Below, one piece after another: positions 13,439 to 28,019 of a stretch of DNA of 64,000 nt (positions within the stretch are counted from its first letter, which is position 1; the number at the start of each line of letters is the position of its first letter). A model generated the notes under the pieces. The model was not told the DNA's origin. It saw only the letters and a list, made by a program, of their open reading frames with translations, and searched no databases. The stretch is from Solea solea (Eukaryota; Chordata; Actinopteri; Pleuronectiformes; Soleidae), in the NCBI RefSeq assembly GCF_958295425.1, contig NC_081142.1, positions 29,913,149-29,977,148 of the forward strand, given 5' to 3'. The position numbers were made by a program, and so were the translations under genes.

Positions 13439-14673
13439 TACTGATTTTTTTCAATTTTCTACTGTCCCATAACATAAACCTCACAAATAAAGTTAACATC
13501 TTATAAGATATAGTTATATGCTGTCAGTGTTTGATTTTGCAATGATTTCACTGTTTGGATGTGTTTTTCTATTTGTTTCTGTTTTTGTGCGCATTCAGCA
13601 AGTATACGGCTGTTTTCTGATTTTTTTCAATTTTCTACTGTCCCATAACATAAACCTCACAAATAAAGTTAACATCTTATAAGATATACTTCTGTACCCT
13701 CATTGTTTGATTTTGCAATGATTTCACTGTTTGGATGTGTTTTTCTATTTGTGTCTGTTTTTGTGCACATTCAGCAAGTATATGGCTGTTTTCAGATTTT
13801 TTTCAATTTTCTACTGTCCCATAACATAAACCTCACAAATAAAGTTAAAATCTTATAAGATATAGTTATATGCCTTCAGTGTTTGATTTTGCAATGATTT
13901 CACTGTTTGGATGTGTTTTTCTATTTGTGTCTGTTTTTGTGCACATTCAGCAAGTATACGGCTGTTTTCTGATTTTTTTCAATTTTCTACTGTCGCATAA
14001 CATAAACCTCACAAATAAAGTTAACATCTTATAAGATATACTTCTGTACCCTCAGTGTTTGATGTTGCAATGATTTCACTGTTTGGATGTGTTTTTCCGT
14101 TTGTGTCTGTTTTTGTGCGCATTCAGCAAGTATACGGCTGTTTTCTGATTTTTTTCAATTTTCTACTGTCCCATAACATAAATCTCACAAATAAAGTTAA
14201 CATCTTATCAGATATACTTCTGTACCCTCAGTGTTTGATTTTGCAATGATTTCACTGTTTGGAAGTGTTTTTCTATTTGTGTCTTTTGTTGTGCACATTC
14301 AGCAAGTATACGGCTGTTTTCTGATTTTTTTCAATTTTCTACTGTCCCATAACATAAACCTCACAAATAAAGTTAAAATCTTATAAGATATAGTTATATG
14401 CTGTCAGTGTTTGATTTTGCAATGATTTCACTGTTTGGATGTGTTTTTCTATTTGTGTCTGTTTTTGTGCGCATTCAGCAAGTATACGGCTGTTTTCTGA
14501 TTTTTTTCAATTTTCTACTGTCCCATAACATAAACCTCACAAATAAAGTTAACATCTTATAAGATATACTTCTGTACCCTCAGTGTTTGATTTTGCAATG
14601 ATTTCACTGTTTGGATGTGTTTTTCTATTTGTGTCTGTTTTTGTGCACATTCAGCAAGTATATGGCTGTTTTC
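13439..14673. repeat. Satellite linking the two 3 kb copies, related to the 7-monomer HOR
   Basis: About seven monomers. The series TATGCTGTCAG with TTGTTTCTG, then CCTCATTGTTTG (13699), then TATATGGC with TTTTCAGATT, is the same as at 6.83-7.19 kb and 8.06-8.42 kb; the offset from 7013 to 13699 is 6686 bp, 38 monomers minus two bases. The monomers at 14055-14249 carry the TTTTTCCGTTTG and TATCAGATATAC variants. The stretch therefore derives from the same local pool as the 7-mer HOR. Confidence 0.8.
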
Positions 14674-17600
14674 AGATTTTTTTCAATTTTCTACTGTCCC
14701 ATAACATAAACCTCACAAATAAAGTTAACATCTTATCAGATATACTTCTGTACCCTCAGTGTTTGATTTTGCAATGATTTCACTGTTTGGAAGTGTTTTT
14801 CTATTTGTGTCTGTTTTTGTGCGCATTCAGCAAGTATACAGCTGTTTTCTGATTTTTTTCAATTTTCTACTGTCGCATAACATAAACCTCACAAATAAAG
14901 TTAACATCTTATAAGATATACTTCTGTAACCTCAGTGTTTGATTTTGCAATGATTTCACTGTTTGGATGTGTTTTTCTATTTGTGTCTGTTTTTGTGCAC
15001 ATTCAGCAAGTATACGGCTGTTTTCTGATTTTTTTCAATTTTCTACTGTCCCATAACATAAACCTCACAAATAAAGTTAACATCTTATAAGATATAGTTA
15101 TATACCTTCAGTGTTTGATTTTGCAATGATTTCACTGTTTGGATGTGTTTTTCTATGTGTGTCTGTTCTTGTGCACATTCAGCAAGTATACGGCTGTTTT
15201 CTGATTTTTTTTAATTTTCTACTGTACCATAACATAAACCTCACAAATAAAGTTAAAATCTTATAAGATATAGTTATATGCCGCCAGTGTTTGATTTTGC
15301 AATGATTTCAATGTTTGGATGTGTTTTTCGATTTGTGTCTGTTTTTGTGCACATTCAGCAAGTATACGGCTGTTTTCTGATTTTTTTCAATTTTCTACTG
15401 TCCCATTACATATAACCTCACAAATAAAGTTAACATCTTATAAGATATACTTCCGTAACCTCAGTGTTTGATTTTGCAATGATTTCACTGTTTGGATGTG
15501 TTTTTCTATGTGTGTCTGTTTTTGTGCACATTCAGCAAGTATACGGCTGTTTTCTGATTTTTTTTTATTTTCTACTGTCCCATAACATAAACCTCACAAA
15601 TAAAGTTAAAATCTTATAAGATATAGTTATATGCCGCCAGTGTTTGATTTTGCAATGATTTCACTGTTTGGATGTGTTTTTCTATTCGTGTCTTTTGTTG
15701 TGCACATTCAGCAAGTATATGGCTGTTTTCTGATTTTTTTCAATTTTCTACTGTCCCATAACATAAACGTCACATATAAAGTTAAAAACTTATAAGATAT
15801 AGTTATATACCTTCAGTGTTTGATTTTGCAATGATTTCACTTTTTGGATGTGTTTTTCTATTTGTGTCTGTTTTTGTGCACATTCAGCAAGTATACGGCT
15901 GTTTTCTGATTTTTTTCAATTTTCTATTGTCCCGTAACATAAACCTCATAAATAAAGTTAACATCTTATAAGATATACTTCTGTAACCTCAGTGTTTGAT
16001 TTTGCAATGATTTCACTGTTTGGATGTGTTTTTCTATTTGTGTCTTTTGTTGTGCACATTCAGCAAGTATACGGCTGTTTTCTGATTTTTTTCAATTTTC
16101 TACTGTCCCATAACATAAACCTCACAAATAAAGTTAACATCTTATAAGATATACTTCTGTAACCTCAGTGTTTGATTTTGCAATGATTTCACTGTTTGGA
16201 TGTGTTTTTCTATTTGTGTCTGTTTTTGTGCACATTCAGCAAGTATACGGCTGTTTTCTGATTTTTTTCAATTTTCTACTGTCCCATAACATAAACCTCA
16301 CAAATAAAGTTAACATCTTATAAGATATAGTTATATGCCTTCAGTGTTTGATTTCGCAATGATTTCACTGTTTGGATGGTTTTTTCTATTTGTGTCTTTT
16401 GTTGTGCACATTCAGCAAGTATACGGCTGTTTTCTGATTTTTTTCAATTTTCTACTGTCCCATAACATAAACCTCACAAATAAAGTTAACATCTTATAAG
16501 ATATACTTCTGTACCCTCAGTGTTTGATTTTGCAAGGATTTCACTGTTTGGAAGTGTTTTTCTATTTGTGTCTTTTGTTGTGCACATTCAGCAAGTATAC
16601 GGCTGTTTTCTGATTTTTTTCAATTTTCTATTGTCCCGTAGCATAAACCTCATAAATAAAGTTAACATCTTATAAGATATACTTCTGTAACCTCAGTGTT
16701 TGATTTTGCAATGATTTCACTGTTTGGATGTGTTTTTCTATTTGTGTCTGTTTTTGTGCGCATTCAGCAAGTATACGGCTGTTTTCTGATTTTTTTAAAT
16801 TTTCTACTGTCGCATAACATAAACCTCACAAATAAAGTTAACATCTTATAAGATATACTTCTGTACCCTCAGTGTTTGATTTTGCAATGATTTCACTGTT
16901 TGGATGTGTTTTTCTATTTGTGTCTGTTTTGTGCACATTCTGCAAGTATACGGCTGTTTTCTGATTTTTTTCAATTTTCTCCTCGCCCATAACATAAACC
17001 TCACAAATAAAGTTAACATCTTATAAGATATACTTTTGTAACCTCAGTGTTTGATTTTGCAATGATTTCACTGTTTGGATGTGTTTTTCTATTTGTGTCT
17101 GTTTTGTGCACATTCAGCAAGTATACGGCTGTTTTCTGATTTTTTTCAATTTTCTACTGTCCCATAACATAAACCTCACAAATAAAGTTAAAATCTTATA
17201 AGATATAGTTATATGCCTTCAGTGTTTGATTTCACAATGATTTCACTGTTTGGATGGTTTTTTCTATTTGTGTCTTTTGTTGTGCACATTAAGCAAGTAT
17301 ACGGCTGTTTTCTGATTTTTTTCAATTTTCTATTGTCCCGTAACATAAACCTCATAAATAAAGTTAACATCTTATAAGATATACTTCTGTAACCTCAGTG
17401 TTTGATTTTGCAATGATTTCACTGTTTGGATGTGTTTTTCTATTTGTGTCTGTTTTTGTGCGCATTCAGCAAGTATACGGCTGTTTTCTGATTTTTTTAA
17501 ATTTTCTACTGTCGCATAACATAAACCTCACAAATAAAGTTAACATCTTATAAGATATAGTTATATGCCGTCAGTGTTTGATTTTGCAATGATTTCACTG

Positions 17601-17837
17601 TTTGGAAGTGTTTTTCTATTTGTGTCTGTTTTTGTGCGCATTCAGCAAGTAGACAGCTGTTTTCTGATTTTTTTCAATTTTCTACTGTCCCATAACATAA
17701 ACCTCACAAATAAAGTTAAAATCTTATAAGATATAGTTATTTACCCTCAGTGTTTGATTTTGCAATGATTTCACTGTTTGGATGTGTTTTTCTATTTGTG
17801 TCTTTTGTTGTGCACATTCAGCAAGTATACGGCTGTT
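14674..17837. repeat. Large duplicated block, copy 2 (18 monomers, one extra)
   Basis: Second copy of the block at 10451-13438. The extra monomer lies at about 15983-16158: copy 2 has a TTTTGTTGTGC monomer followed by a TCTGTTTTTGTGC monomer before the GATTTCGCAATG monomer, where copy 1 has only one. Apart from this and rare point changes (ACTTCCGTAACC versus ACTTCTGTAACC) the copies agree. The gain or loss of exactly one 176 bp monomer inside an otherwise matched block is the signature of misaligned exchange. Confidence 0.9.
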
Positions 17838-20800
17838 TTCTGATTTTTTTCAATTTTCTACTGTCGCATAACATAAACCTCACAAATAAAGTTAACATCT
17901 TATAAGATATACTTCTGTACCCTCAGTGTTTGATGTTGCAATGATTTCACTGTTTGGATGTGTTTTTCCGTTTGTGTCTGTTTTTGTGCGCATTCAGCAA
18001 GTATACGGCTGTTTTCTGATTTTTTTCAATTTTCTACTGTCCCATAACATAAACCTCACAAATAAAGTTAAAATCTTATAAGATATAGTTATATGCTGTC
18101 AGTGTTTGATTTTGCAATGATTTCACTGTTTGGATGTGTTTTTCTATTTGTGTCTGTTTTTGTGCGCATTCAGCAAGTATACGGCTGTTTTCTGATTTTT
18201 TTCAATTTTCTACTGTCCCATAACATAAACCTCACAAATAAAGTTAACATCTTATAAGATATACTTCTGTACCCTCAGTGTTTGATTTTGCAATGATTTC
18301 ACTGTTTGGATGTGTTTTTCTATTTGTGTCTGTTTTTGTGCACATTCAGCAAGTATATGGCTGTTTTCAGATTTTTTTCAATTTTCTACTGTCCCATAAC
18401 ATAAACCTCACAAATAAAGTTAAAATCTTATAAGATATAGTTATTTACCCTCAGTGTTTGATTTTGCAATGATTTCACTGTTTGGATGTGTTTTTCTATT
18501 TGTGTCTTTTGTTGTGCACATTCAGCAAGTATACGGCTGTTTTCTGATTTTTTTCAATTTTCTACTGTCCCATAACATAAACCTCACAAATAAAGTTAAA
18601 ATCTTATAAGTTATAGTTATATGCTGTCAGTGTTTGATGTTGCAATGATTTCACTGTTTGGATGTGTTTTTCCGTTTGTGTCTGTTTTTGTGCGCATTCA
18701 GCAAGTATACGGCTGTTTTCTGATTTTTTTCAATTTTCTATTGTCCCGTAACATAAACCTCTGAAATAAAGTTAACATCTTATAAGATACACTTCTGTAA
18801 CCTCAGTGTTTGATTTTGCAATGATTTCACTGTTTGGATGTGTTTTTCTATTTGTGTCTTTTGTTGTGCACATTCAGCAAGTATACGGCTGTTTTCTGAT
18901 TTTTTTCAATTTTCTACTGTCCCATAACATAAACCTCACAAATAAAGTTAAAATCTTATAAGATATAGTTATATGCTGTCAGTGTTTGATGTTGCAATGA
19001 TTTCACTGTTTGGATGTGTTTTTCCGTTTGTGTCTGTTTTTGTGCGCATTCAGCAAGTATACGGCTGTTTTCTGATTTTTTTCAATTTTCTATTGTCCCG
19101 TAACATAAACCTCTGAAATAAAGTTAACATCTTATAAGATACACTTCTGTAACCTCAGTGTTTGATTTTGCAATGATTTCACTGTTTGGATGTGTTTTTC
19201 TATTTGTGTCTGTTTTTGTGCGCATTCAGCAAGTATACGGCTGTTTTCTGATTTTTTTCAATTTTCTACTGTCCCATAACATAAACCTCACAAATAAAGT
19301 TAACATCTTATCAGATATACTTCTGTACCCTCAGTGTTTGATTTTGCAATGATTTCACTGTTTGGAAGTGTTTTTCTATTTGTGTCTGTTTTTGTGCGCA
19401 TTCAGCAAGTATACAGCTGTTTTCTGATTTTTTTCAATTTTCTACTGTCCCATAACATAAACCTCACAAATAAAGTTAACATCTTATAAGATATAGTTAT
19501 ATGCCTTCAGTGTTTGATTTTGCAATGATTTCACTGTTTGGATGTGTTTTTCTATTTGTGTCTGTTTTTGTGCACATACAGCAAGTATACGGCTGTTTTC
19601 TGATTTTTTTCAATTTTCTACTGTCGCATAACATAAACCTCACAAATAAAGTTAACATCTTATAAGATATACTTCTGTACCCTCAGTGTTTGATGTTGCA
19701 ATGATTTCACTGTTTGGATGTGTTTTTCCGTTTGTGTCTGTTTTTGTGCGCATTCAGCAAGTATACGGCTGTTTTCTGATTTTTTTCAATTTTCTACTGT
19801 CCCATAACATAAACCTCACAAATAAAGTTAACATCTTATAAGATATAGTTATATGCCTTCAGTGTTTGATTTTGCAATGATTTCACTGTTTGGATGTGTT
19901 TTTCTATTTGTGTCTGTTTTTGTGCACATTCAGCAAGTATACGGCTGTTTTCTGATTTTTTTCAATTTTCTACTGTCGCATAACATAAACCTCACAAATA
20001 AAGTTAACATCTTATAAGATATACTTCTGTACCCTCAGTGTTTGATGTTGCAATGATTTCACTGTTTGGATGTGTTTTTCTATTTGTGTCTGTTTTTGTG
20101 CACATTCAGCAAGTATACGGCTGTTTTCTGATTTTTTTCAATTTTCTACTGTCGCATAACATAAACCTCACAAATAAAGTTAACATCTTATAAGATATAC
20201 TTCTGTACCCTCAGTGTTTGATGTTGCAATGATTTCACTGTTTGGATGTGTTTTTCCGTTTGTGTCTGTTTTTGTGCGCATTCAGCAAGTATACGGCTGT
20301 TTTCTGATTTTTTTCAATTTTCTACTGTCCCATAACATAAATCTCACAAATAAAGTTAACATCTTATCAGATATACTTCTGTACCCTCAGTGTTTGATTT
20401 TGCAATGATTTCACTGTTTGGAAGTGTTTTTCTATTTGTGTCTTTTGTTGTGCACATTCAGCAAGTATACGGCTGTTTTCTGATTTTTTTCAATTTTCTA
20501 CTGTCCCATAACATAAACCTCACAAATAAAGTTAACATCTTATAAGATATAGTTATATGCTGTCAGTGTTTGATTTTGCAATGATTTCACTGTTTGGATG
20601 TGTTTTTCTATTTGTGTCTGTTTTTGTGCGCATTCAGCAAGTATACGGCTGTTTTCTGATTTTTTTCAATTTTCTACTGTCCCATAACATAAACCTCACA
20701 AATAAAGTTAACATCTTATCAGATATACTTCTGTACCCTCAGTGTTTGATTTTGCAATGATTTCACTGTTTGGAAGTGTTTTTCTATTTGTGTCTGTTTT

Positions 20801-23800
20801 TGTGCGCATTCAGCAAGTATACAGCTGTTTTCTGATTTTTTTCAATTTTCTACTGTCCCATAACATAAACCTCACAAATAAAGTTAAAATCTTATAAGAT
20901 ATAGTTATTTAACCTCAGTGTTTGATTTTGCAATGATTTCACTGTTTGGATGTGTTTTTCTATTTGTGTCTGTTTTTGTGCACATTCAGCAAGTATACGG
21001 CTGTTTTCTGATTTTTTTCAATTTTCTACTGTCCCATAACATAAACCTCACAAATAAAGTTAAAATCTTATAAGATATAGTTATATGCTGTCAGTGTTTG
21101 ATTTTGCAATGATTTCACTGTTTGGATGTGTTTTTCTATTTGTGTCTGTTTTTGTGCGCATTCAGCAAGTATACGGCTGTTTTCTGATTTTTTTCAATTT
21201 TCTACTGTCCCATAACATAAACCTCACAAATAAAGTTAACATCTTATAAGATATAGTTATATGCCTTCAGTGTTTGATTTTGCAATGATTTCACTGTTTG
21301 GATGTGTTTTTCTATTTGTGTCTGTTTTTGTGCACATACAGCAAGTATACGGCTGTTTTCTGATTTTTTTCAATTTTCTACTGTCGCATAACATAAACCT
21401 CACAAATAAAGTTAACATCTTATAAGATATACTTCTGTACCCTCAGTGTTTGATGTTGCAATGATTTCACTGTTTGGATGTGTTTTTCCGTTTGTGTCTG
21501 TTTTTGTGCGCATTCAGCAAGTATACGGCTGTTTTCTGATTTTTTTCAATTTTCTACTGTCCCATAACATAAACCTCACAAATAAAGTTAACATCTTATA
21601 AGATATAGTTATATGCCTTCAGTGTTTGATTTTGCAATGATTTCACTTTTTGGATGTGTTTTTCTATTTGTGTCTTTTGTTGTGCACATTCAGCAAGTAT
21701 ACGGCTGTTTTCTGATTTTTTTCAATTTTCTATTGTCCCGTAACATAAACCTCACAAATAAAGTTAACATCTTATAAGATACACTTCTGTAACCTCAGTG
21801 TTTGATTTTGCAATGATTTCACTGTTTGGATGTGTTTTTCTATTTGTGTCTGTTTTTGTGCGCATTCAGCAAGTATACGGCTGTTTTCTGATTTTTTTCA
21901 ATTTTCTACTGTCCCATAACATAAACCTCACAAATAAAGTTAACATCTTATCAGATATACTTCTGTACCCTCAGTGTTTGATTTTGCAATGATTTCACTG
22001 TTTGGAAGTGTTTTTCTATTTGTGTCTGTTTTTGTGCGCATTCAGCAAGTATACGGCTGTTTTCTGATTTTTTTCAATTTTCTACTGTCCCATAACATAA
22101 ACCTCACAAATAAAGTTAAAATCTTATAAGATATAGTTATATGCTGTCAGTGTTTGATTTTGCAATGATTTCACTGTTTGGATGTGTTTTTCTATTTGTG
22201 TCTGTTTTTGTGCGCATTCAGCAAGTATACGGCTGTTTTCTGATTTTTTTCAATTTTCTACTGTCCCATAACATAAACCTCACAAATAAAGTTAACATCT
22301 TATCAGATATACTTCTGTACCCTCAGTGTTTGATTTTGCAATGATTTCACTGTTTGGAAGTGTTTTTCTATTTGTGTCTGTTTTTGTGCGCATTCAGCAA
22401 GTATACAGCTGTTTTCTGATTTTTTTCAATTTTCTACTGTCCCATAACATAAACCTCACAAATAAAGTTAACATCTTATCAGATATACTTCTGTACCCTC
22501 AGTGTTTGATTTTGCAATGATTTCACTGTTTGGAAGTGTTTTTCTATTTGTGTCTGTTTTTGTGCGCATTCAGCAAGTATACAGCTGTTTTCTGATTTTT
22601 TTCAATTTTCTACTGTCCCATAACATAAACCTCACAAATAAAGTTAAAATCTTATAAGATATAGTTATTTACCCTCAGTGTTTGATTTTGCAATGATTTC
22701 ACTGTTTGGATGTGTTTTTCTATTTGTGTCTTTTGTTGTGCACATTCAGCAAGTATACGGCTGTTTTCTGATTTTTTTCAATTTTCTACTGTCCCATAAC
22801 ATAAACCTCACAAATAAAGTTAACATCTTATAAGATATAGTTATATGCCTTCAGTGTTTGATTTTGCAATGATTTCACTGTTTGGATGTGTTTTTCTATT
22901 TGTGTCTGTTTTTGTGCGCATTCAGCAAGTATACGGCTGTTTTCTGATTTTTTTCAATTTTCTACTGTCGCATAACATAAACCTCACAAATAAAGTTAAC
23001 ATCTTATAAGATATAGTTATATGCCTTCAGTGTTTGATTTTGCAATGATTTCACTGTTTGGATGTGTTTTTCTATTTGTGTCTTTTGTTGTGCACATTCA
23101 GCAAGTATACGGCTGTTTTCTGATTTTTTTCAATTTTCTATTGTCCCGTAACATAAACCTCACAAATAAAGTTAACATCTTATAAGATACACTTCTGTAA
23201 CCTCAGTGTTTGATTTTGCAATGATTTCACTGTTTGGATGTGTTTTTCTATTTGTGTCTGTTTTTGTGCGCATTCAGCAAGTATACGGCTGTTTTCTGAT
23301 TTTTTTCAATTTTCTACTGTCCCATAACATAAACCTCACAAATAAAGTTAACATCTTATCAGATATACTTCTGTACCCTCAGTGTTTGATTTTGCAATGA
23401 TTTCACTGTTTGGAAGTGTTTTTCTATTTGTGTCTGTTTTTGTGCGCATTCAGCAAGTATACGGCTGTTTTCTGATTTTTTTCAATTTTCTACTGTCCCA
23501 TAACATAAACCTCACAAATAAAGTTAACATCTTATAAGATATACTTCTGTACCCTCAGTGTTTGATTTTGCAATGATTTCACTGTTTGGATGTGTTTTTC
23601 TATTTGTGTCTGTTTTTGTGCACATTCAGCAAGTATATGGCTGTTTTCTGATTTTTTTCAATTTTCTATTGTCCCGTAACATAAACCTCACAAATAAAGT
23701 TAACATCTTATAAGATACACTTCTGTAACCTCAGTGTTTGATTTTGCAATGATTTCACTGTTTGGATGTGTTTTTCTATTTGTGTCTGTTTTTGTGCGCA

Positions 23801-24960
23801 TTCAGCAAGTATACGGCTGTTTTCTGATTTTTTTCCATTTTCTACTGTCCCATAACATAAACCTCACAAATAAAGTTAACATCTTATCAGATATACTTCT
23901 GTACCCTCAGTGTTTGATTTTGCAATGATTTCACTGTTTGGAAGTGTTTTTCTGTTTGTGTCTGTTTTTGTGCGCATTCAGCAAGTATACAGCTGTTTTC
24001 TGATTTTTTTCAATTTTCTACTGTCCCATAACATAAACCTCACAAATAAAGTTAAAATCTTATAAGATATAGTTATTTACCCTCAGTGTTTGATTTTGCA
24101 ATGATTTCACTGTTTGGATGTGTTTTTCTATTTGTGTCTTTTGTTGTGCACATTCAGCAAGTATACGGCTGTTTTCTGATTTTTTTCAATTTTCTACTGT
24201 CCCATAACATAAACCTCACAAATAAAGTTAAAATCTTATAAGATATAGTTATATGCTGTCAGTGTTTGATGTTGCAATGATTTCACTGTTTGGATGTGTT
24301 TTTCCGTTTGTGTCTGTTTTTGTGCGCATTCAGCAAGTATACGGCTGTTTTCTGATTTTTTTCAATTTTCTACTGTCCCATAACATAAACCTCACAAATA
24401 AAGTTAACATCTTATAAGATATAGTTATATGCCTTCAGTGTTTGATTTTGCAATGATTTCACTTTTTGGATGTGTTTTTCTATTTGTGTCTTTTGTTGTG
24501 CACATTCAGCAAGTATACGGCTGTTTTCTGATTTTTTTCAATTTTCTACTGTCCCATAACATAAACCTCACAAATAAAGTTAACATCTTATCAGATATAC
24601 TTCTGTACCCTCAATGTTTGATTTTGCAATGATTTCACTGTTTGGAAGTGTTTTTCTATTTGTGTCTGTTTTTGTGCGCATTCAGCAAGTATACAGCTGT
24701 TTTCTGATTTTTTTCAATTTTCTACTGTCCCATAACATAAACCTCACAAATAAAGTTAAAATCTTATAAGATATAGTTATTTACCCTCAGTGTTTGATTT
24801 TGCAATGATTTCACTGTTTGGATGTGTTTTTCTATTTGTGTCTTTTGTTGTGCACATTCAGCAAGTATACGGCTGTTTTCTGATTTTTTTCAATTTTCTA
24901 CTGTCCCATAACATAAACCTCACAAATAAAGTTAAAATCTTATAAGATATAGTTATATGC
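17838..24960. repeat. Satellite zone rich in GGAAGTG and TTATCAGATA variants, with 2- to 15-monomer offsets
   Basis: About 40 monomers. Visible repeats of variant order: a dimer step of 352 bp (CCTCTGAAATAAAG at 18757 and 19109); a 10-monomer step (TGCACATACAGC at 19571 and 21331, 1760 bp); a 9-monomer step (20557 and 22141, 1584 bp); an 8-monomer step (21798 and 23206, 1408 bp); and a 15-monomer step (19158 and 21798, 2640 bp). GGAAGTG and TTATTTACCCTC are common here and then disappear at about 25 kb. No foreign sequence is present. Confidence 0.85.
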
Positions 24961-25460
24961 TGTCAGTGTTTGATTTTGCAATGATTTCACTGTTTGGATG
25001 TGTTTTTCTATTTGTGTCTGTTTTTGTGCACATACAGCAAGTATACAGCTGTTTTCTGATTTTTTTCAATTTTCTACAGTCCCATAACATAAACCTCACA
25101 AATAAAGTTACAATCTTATAAGATATAGTTATTTACCTTCAGTGTTTGATTTTGCAATGATTTCACTTTTTGGATGTGTTTTTCTGTTTGTGTTTTTATG
25201 CGCATTCAGCAAGTATACGGCTGTTTTCTGATTTTTTTCAATTTTCTACTGTCCCATAACATAAACCTCACAAATAAAGTTAAAATCTTATAAGATATAG
25301 TTATATGCCTTCAGTGTTTGATTTTGCAATGATTTCACTTTTTGGATGTGTTTTTCTATTTGTGTCTGTTTTTGTGCGCATTCAGCAAGTATACGGCTGT
25401 TTTCTGATTTTTTTCAATTTTCTACTGTCCCATAACATAAACCGCACAAATAAAGTATAC

Positions 25461-25472
25461 ATCTCATGAGAT
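25461..25472. repeat. Palindrome variant ATCTCATGAGAT (also at 27566-27577)
   Basis: The usual monomer has the 12 bp perfect palindrome ATCTTATAAGAT. Here positions 5 and 8, which pair with each other, are both changed (T to C and A to G), so the sequence is still a perfect palindrome. The second instance at 27566 lies in a duplicated monomer pair, so the two probably count as one event. Confidence 0.9.
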
Positions 25473-26687
25473 ATACTTCTGTACCCTCAGTGTTTGATTT
25501 TGCAATGATTCCACTGTTTGGATGTGTTTTTCTATGTGTGTCTGTTTTTGTGCACATTCAGCAAGTATACGGCTGTTTTCTAATTTTTTTCAATTTTCTA
25601 CTGTCCCATAACATAAACCTCACAAATAAAGTTAAAATCTTATAAGATATAATTATATGCCTTCAGTGTTTGATTTTGCAATGATTTCACTGTTTGGATG
25701 TGTTTTTCTATTTGTGTCTGTTTTGTGCACATTCAGCAAGTATACGGCTGTTTTCTGATTTTTTTCAATTTTCTCCTCGCCCATAACATAAACCTCACAA
25801 ATAAAGTTAACATCTTATAAGATATACTTCTGTAACCTCAGTGTTTGATTTTGCAATGATTTCACTGTTTGGATGTGTTTTTCTATTTGTGTCTGTTTTG
25901 TGCACATTCAGCAAGTATACGGCTGTTTTCTGATTTTTTTCAATTTTCTACTGTCCCATAACATAAACCTCACAAATAAAGTTAAAATCTTATAAGATAT
26001 AGTTATATGCCTTCAGTGTTTGATTTTGCAATGATTTCACTGTTTGGATGGTTTTTTCTATTTGTGTCTTTTGTTGTGCACATTCAGCAAGTATACGGGT
26101 GTTTTCTGATTTTTTTCAATTTTCTACTGTCCCATAACATAAACCTCATAAATAAAGTTAACATCTTATAAGATATACTTCTGTACCCTCAGTGTTTGAT
26201 CTTGCAATGATTTCACTGTTTGGATGTGTTTTTCTATTTGTGTCTGTTTTGTGCACATTCAGCAAGTATACGGCTGTTTTCTGATTTTTTTCAATTTTCT
26301 ACTGTCCCATAACATAAACCTCACAAATAAAGTTCACATCTTATAAGATATAGTTATATGCCTTCAGTGTTTGATTTTGCAATGATTTCACTTTTTGGAT
26401 GTGTTTTTCTATTTGTGTCTGTTTTTGTGCACATTCAGCAAGTATACGGCTGTTTTCTGATTTTTTTCAATTTTCTACTGTCCCATAACATAAATCTCAC
26501 AAATAAAGTTAACATCTTATCAGATATACTTCTGTACCCTCAGTGTTTGATTTTGCAATGATTTCACTGTTTGGATGTTGTTTTCTATTTGTGTCTGTTT
26601 TTGTTCGTATTCAGCAAGTATACGGCTGTTTTCTGATTTTTTTCAATTTTCTACTGTCGCAAAACATAAACCTCACAAATAAAGTGC

Positions 26688-26703
26688 ACATCTTATAAGA
26701 TGT
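26688..26703. repeat. Extended 16 bp palindrome ACATCTTATAAGATGT (also 30556-30571, 30909-30924)
   Basis: In these monomers the base after GAT is G in place of A (GATGTAG, not GATATAG). With the ACATC form on the left this lengthens the palindrome from 12 to 16 bp. All three copies also have AAAGTGCACATC, which adds a GTGCAC hexamer palindrome overlapping the left arm. The copies at 30556 and 30909 belong to a tandem dimer. Confidence 0.9.
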
Positions 26704-28019
26704 AGTTATATGCCTTCAGTGTTTGATTTTGCAATGATTTCACTTTTTGGATGTGTTTTTCTGTTTGTGTTTTTATGCGCATTCAGCAAGTATACGGCTG
26801 TTTTCTGATTTTTTTCAATTTTCTACTGTCCCATAACATAAACCTCACAAATAAAGTTAAAATCTTATAAGATATAGTTATATGCCTTCAGTGTTTGATT
26901 TTGCAATGATTTCACTTTTTGGATGTGTTTTTCTATTTGTGTCTGTTTTTGTGCGCATTCAGCAAGTATACGGCTGTTTTCTGATTTTTTTCAATTTTCT
27001 ACTGTCCCATAACATAAACCGCACAAATAAAGTTAACATCTTATAAGATATACTTCTGTAACCTCAGTGTTTGATTTTGCAATGATTTCACTTTTTGGAT
27101 GTGTTTTTCTATTTGTGTCTGTTTTTGTGCACATTCAGCAAGTATACGGCTGTTTTCTGATTTTTTTCAATTTTCTACTGTCCCATAATATAAACCTCAC
27201 AAATAAAGTTAAAATCTTATAAGATATAGTTATATGCCTTCAGTGTTTGATTTTGCAATGATTTCACTGTTTGGATGTGTTTTTCTATGTGTGTCTGTTT
27301 TTGTGCACATTCAGCAAGTATACGGCTGTTTTCTGATTTTTTTCAATTTTCTACTATCCCATAACATAAACCTCACAAATAAAGTTAAAATCTTATTAGA
27401 TATAGTTATATGCCTTCAGTGTTTGATTTTTCAATGATTTCACTGTTTGGATGTGTTTTTCTATTTGTGTCTGTTTTTGTGCACATTCAGCAAGTATACG
27501 GCTGTTTTCTGATTTTTTTCAATTTTCTACTGTCCCATAACATAAACCTCACAAATAAAGTATACATCTCATGAGATATACTTCTGTACCCTCAGTGTTT
27601 GATTTTGCAATGATTCCACTGTTTGGATGTGTTTTTCTATGTGTGTCTGTTTTTGTGCACATTCAGCAAGTATACGGCTGTTTTCTGATTTTTTTCAATT
27701 TTCTACTGTCCCATAACATAAACCTCACAAATAAAGTTAAAATCTTATAAGATATAATTATATGCCTTCAGTGTTTGATTTTGCAATGATTTCACTGTTT
27801 GGATGTGTTTTTCTATTTGTGTCTGTTTTTGTGCGCATTCAGCAAATATACGGCTGTTTTCTGATTTTTTTCAATTTTCTACTGTCCCATAACATAAACC
27901 TCACAAATAAAGTTAAAATCTTATAAGATATAGTTATATGCCTTCAGTGTTTGATTTTGCAATGATTTCACTTTTTGGATGTGTTTTTCTATTTGTGTCT
28001 GTTTTTGTGCACATTCATC

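Larger units (their letters stand above)
24961..28019. repeat. Satellite zone with CTTTTTGGATG monomers and altered palindromes
   Basis: About 17 monomers with more scattered changes than the zones on either side. A shortened form TTTGTGTTTTTATGCGC occurs near 25.19 and 26.77 kb (also near 31.34 kb). A pair of linked monomers, AAAGTATACATC then GATTCCACTG and ATATAATTATATGCC, occurs at 25441-25690 and again at 27546-27795 (offset 2105 bp). Palindrome variants at 25461, 26688 and 27566 are described separately. Confidence 0.8.
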
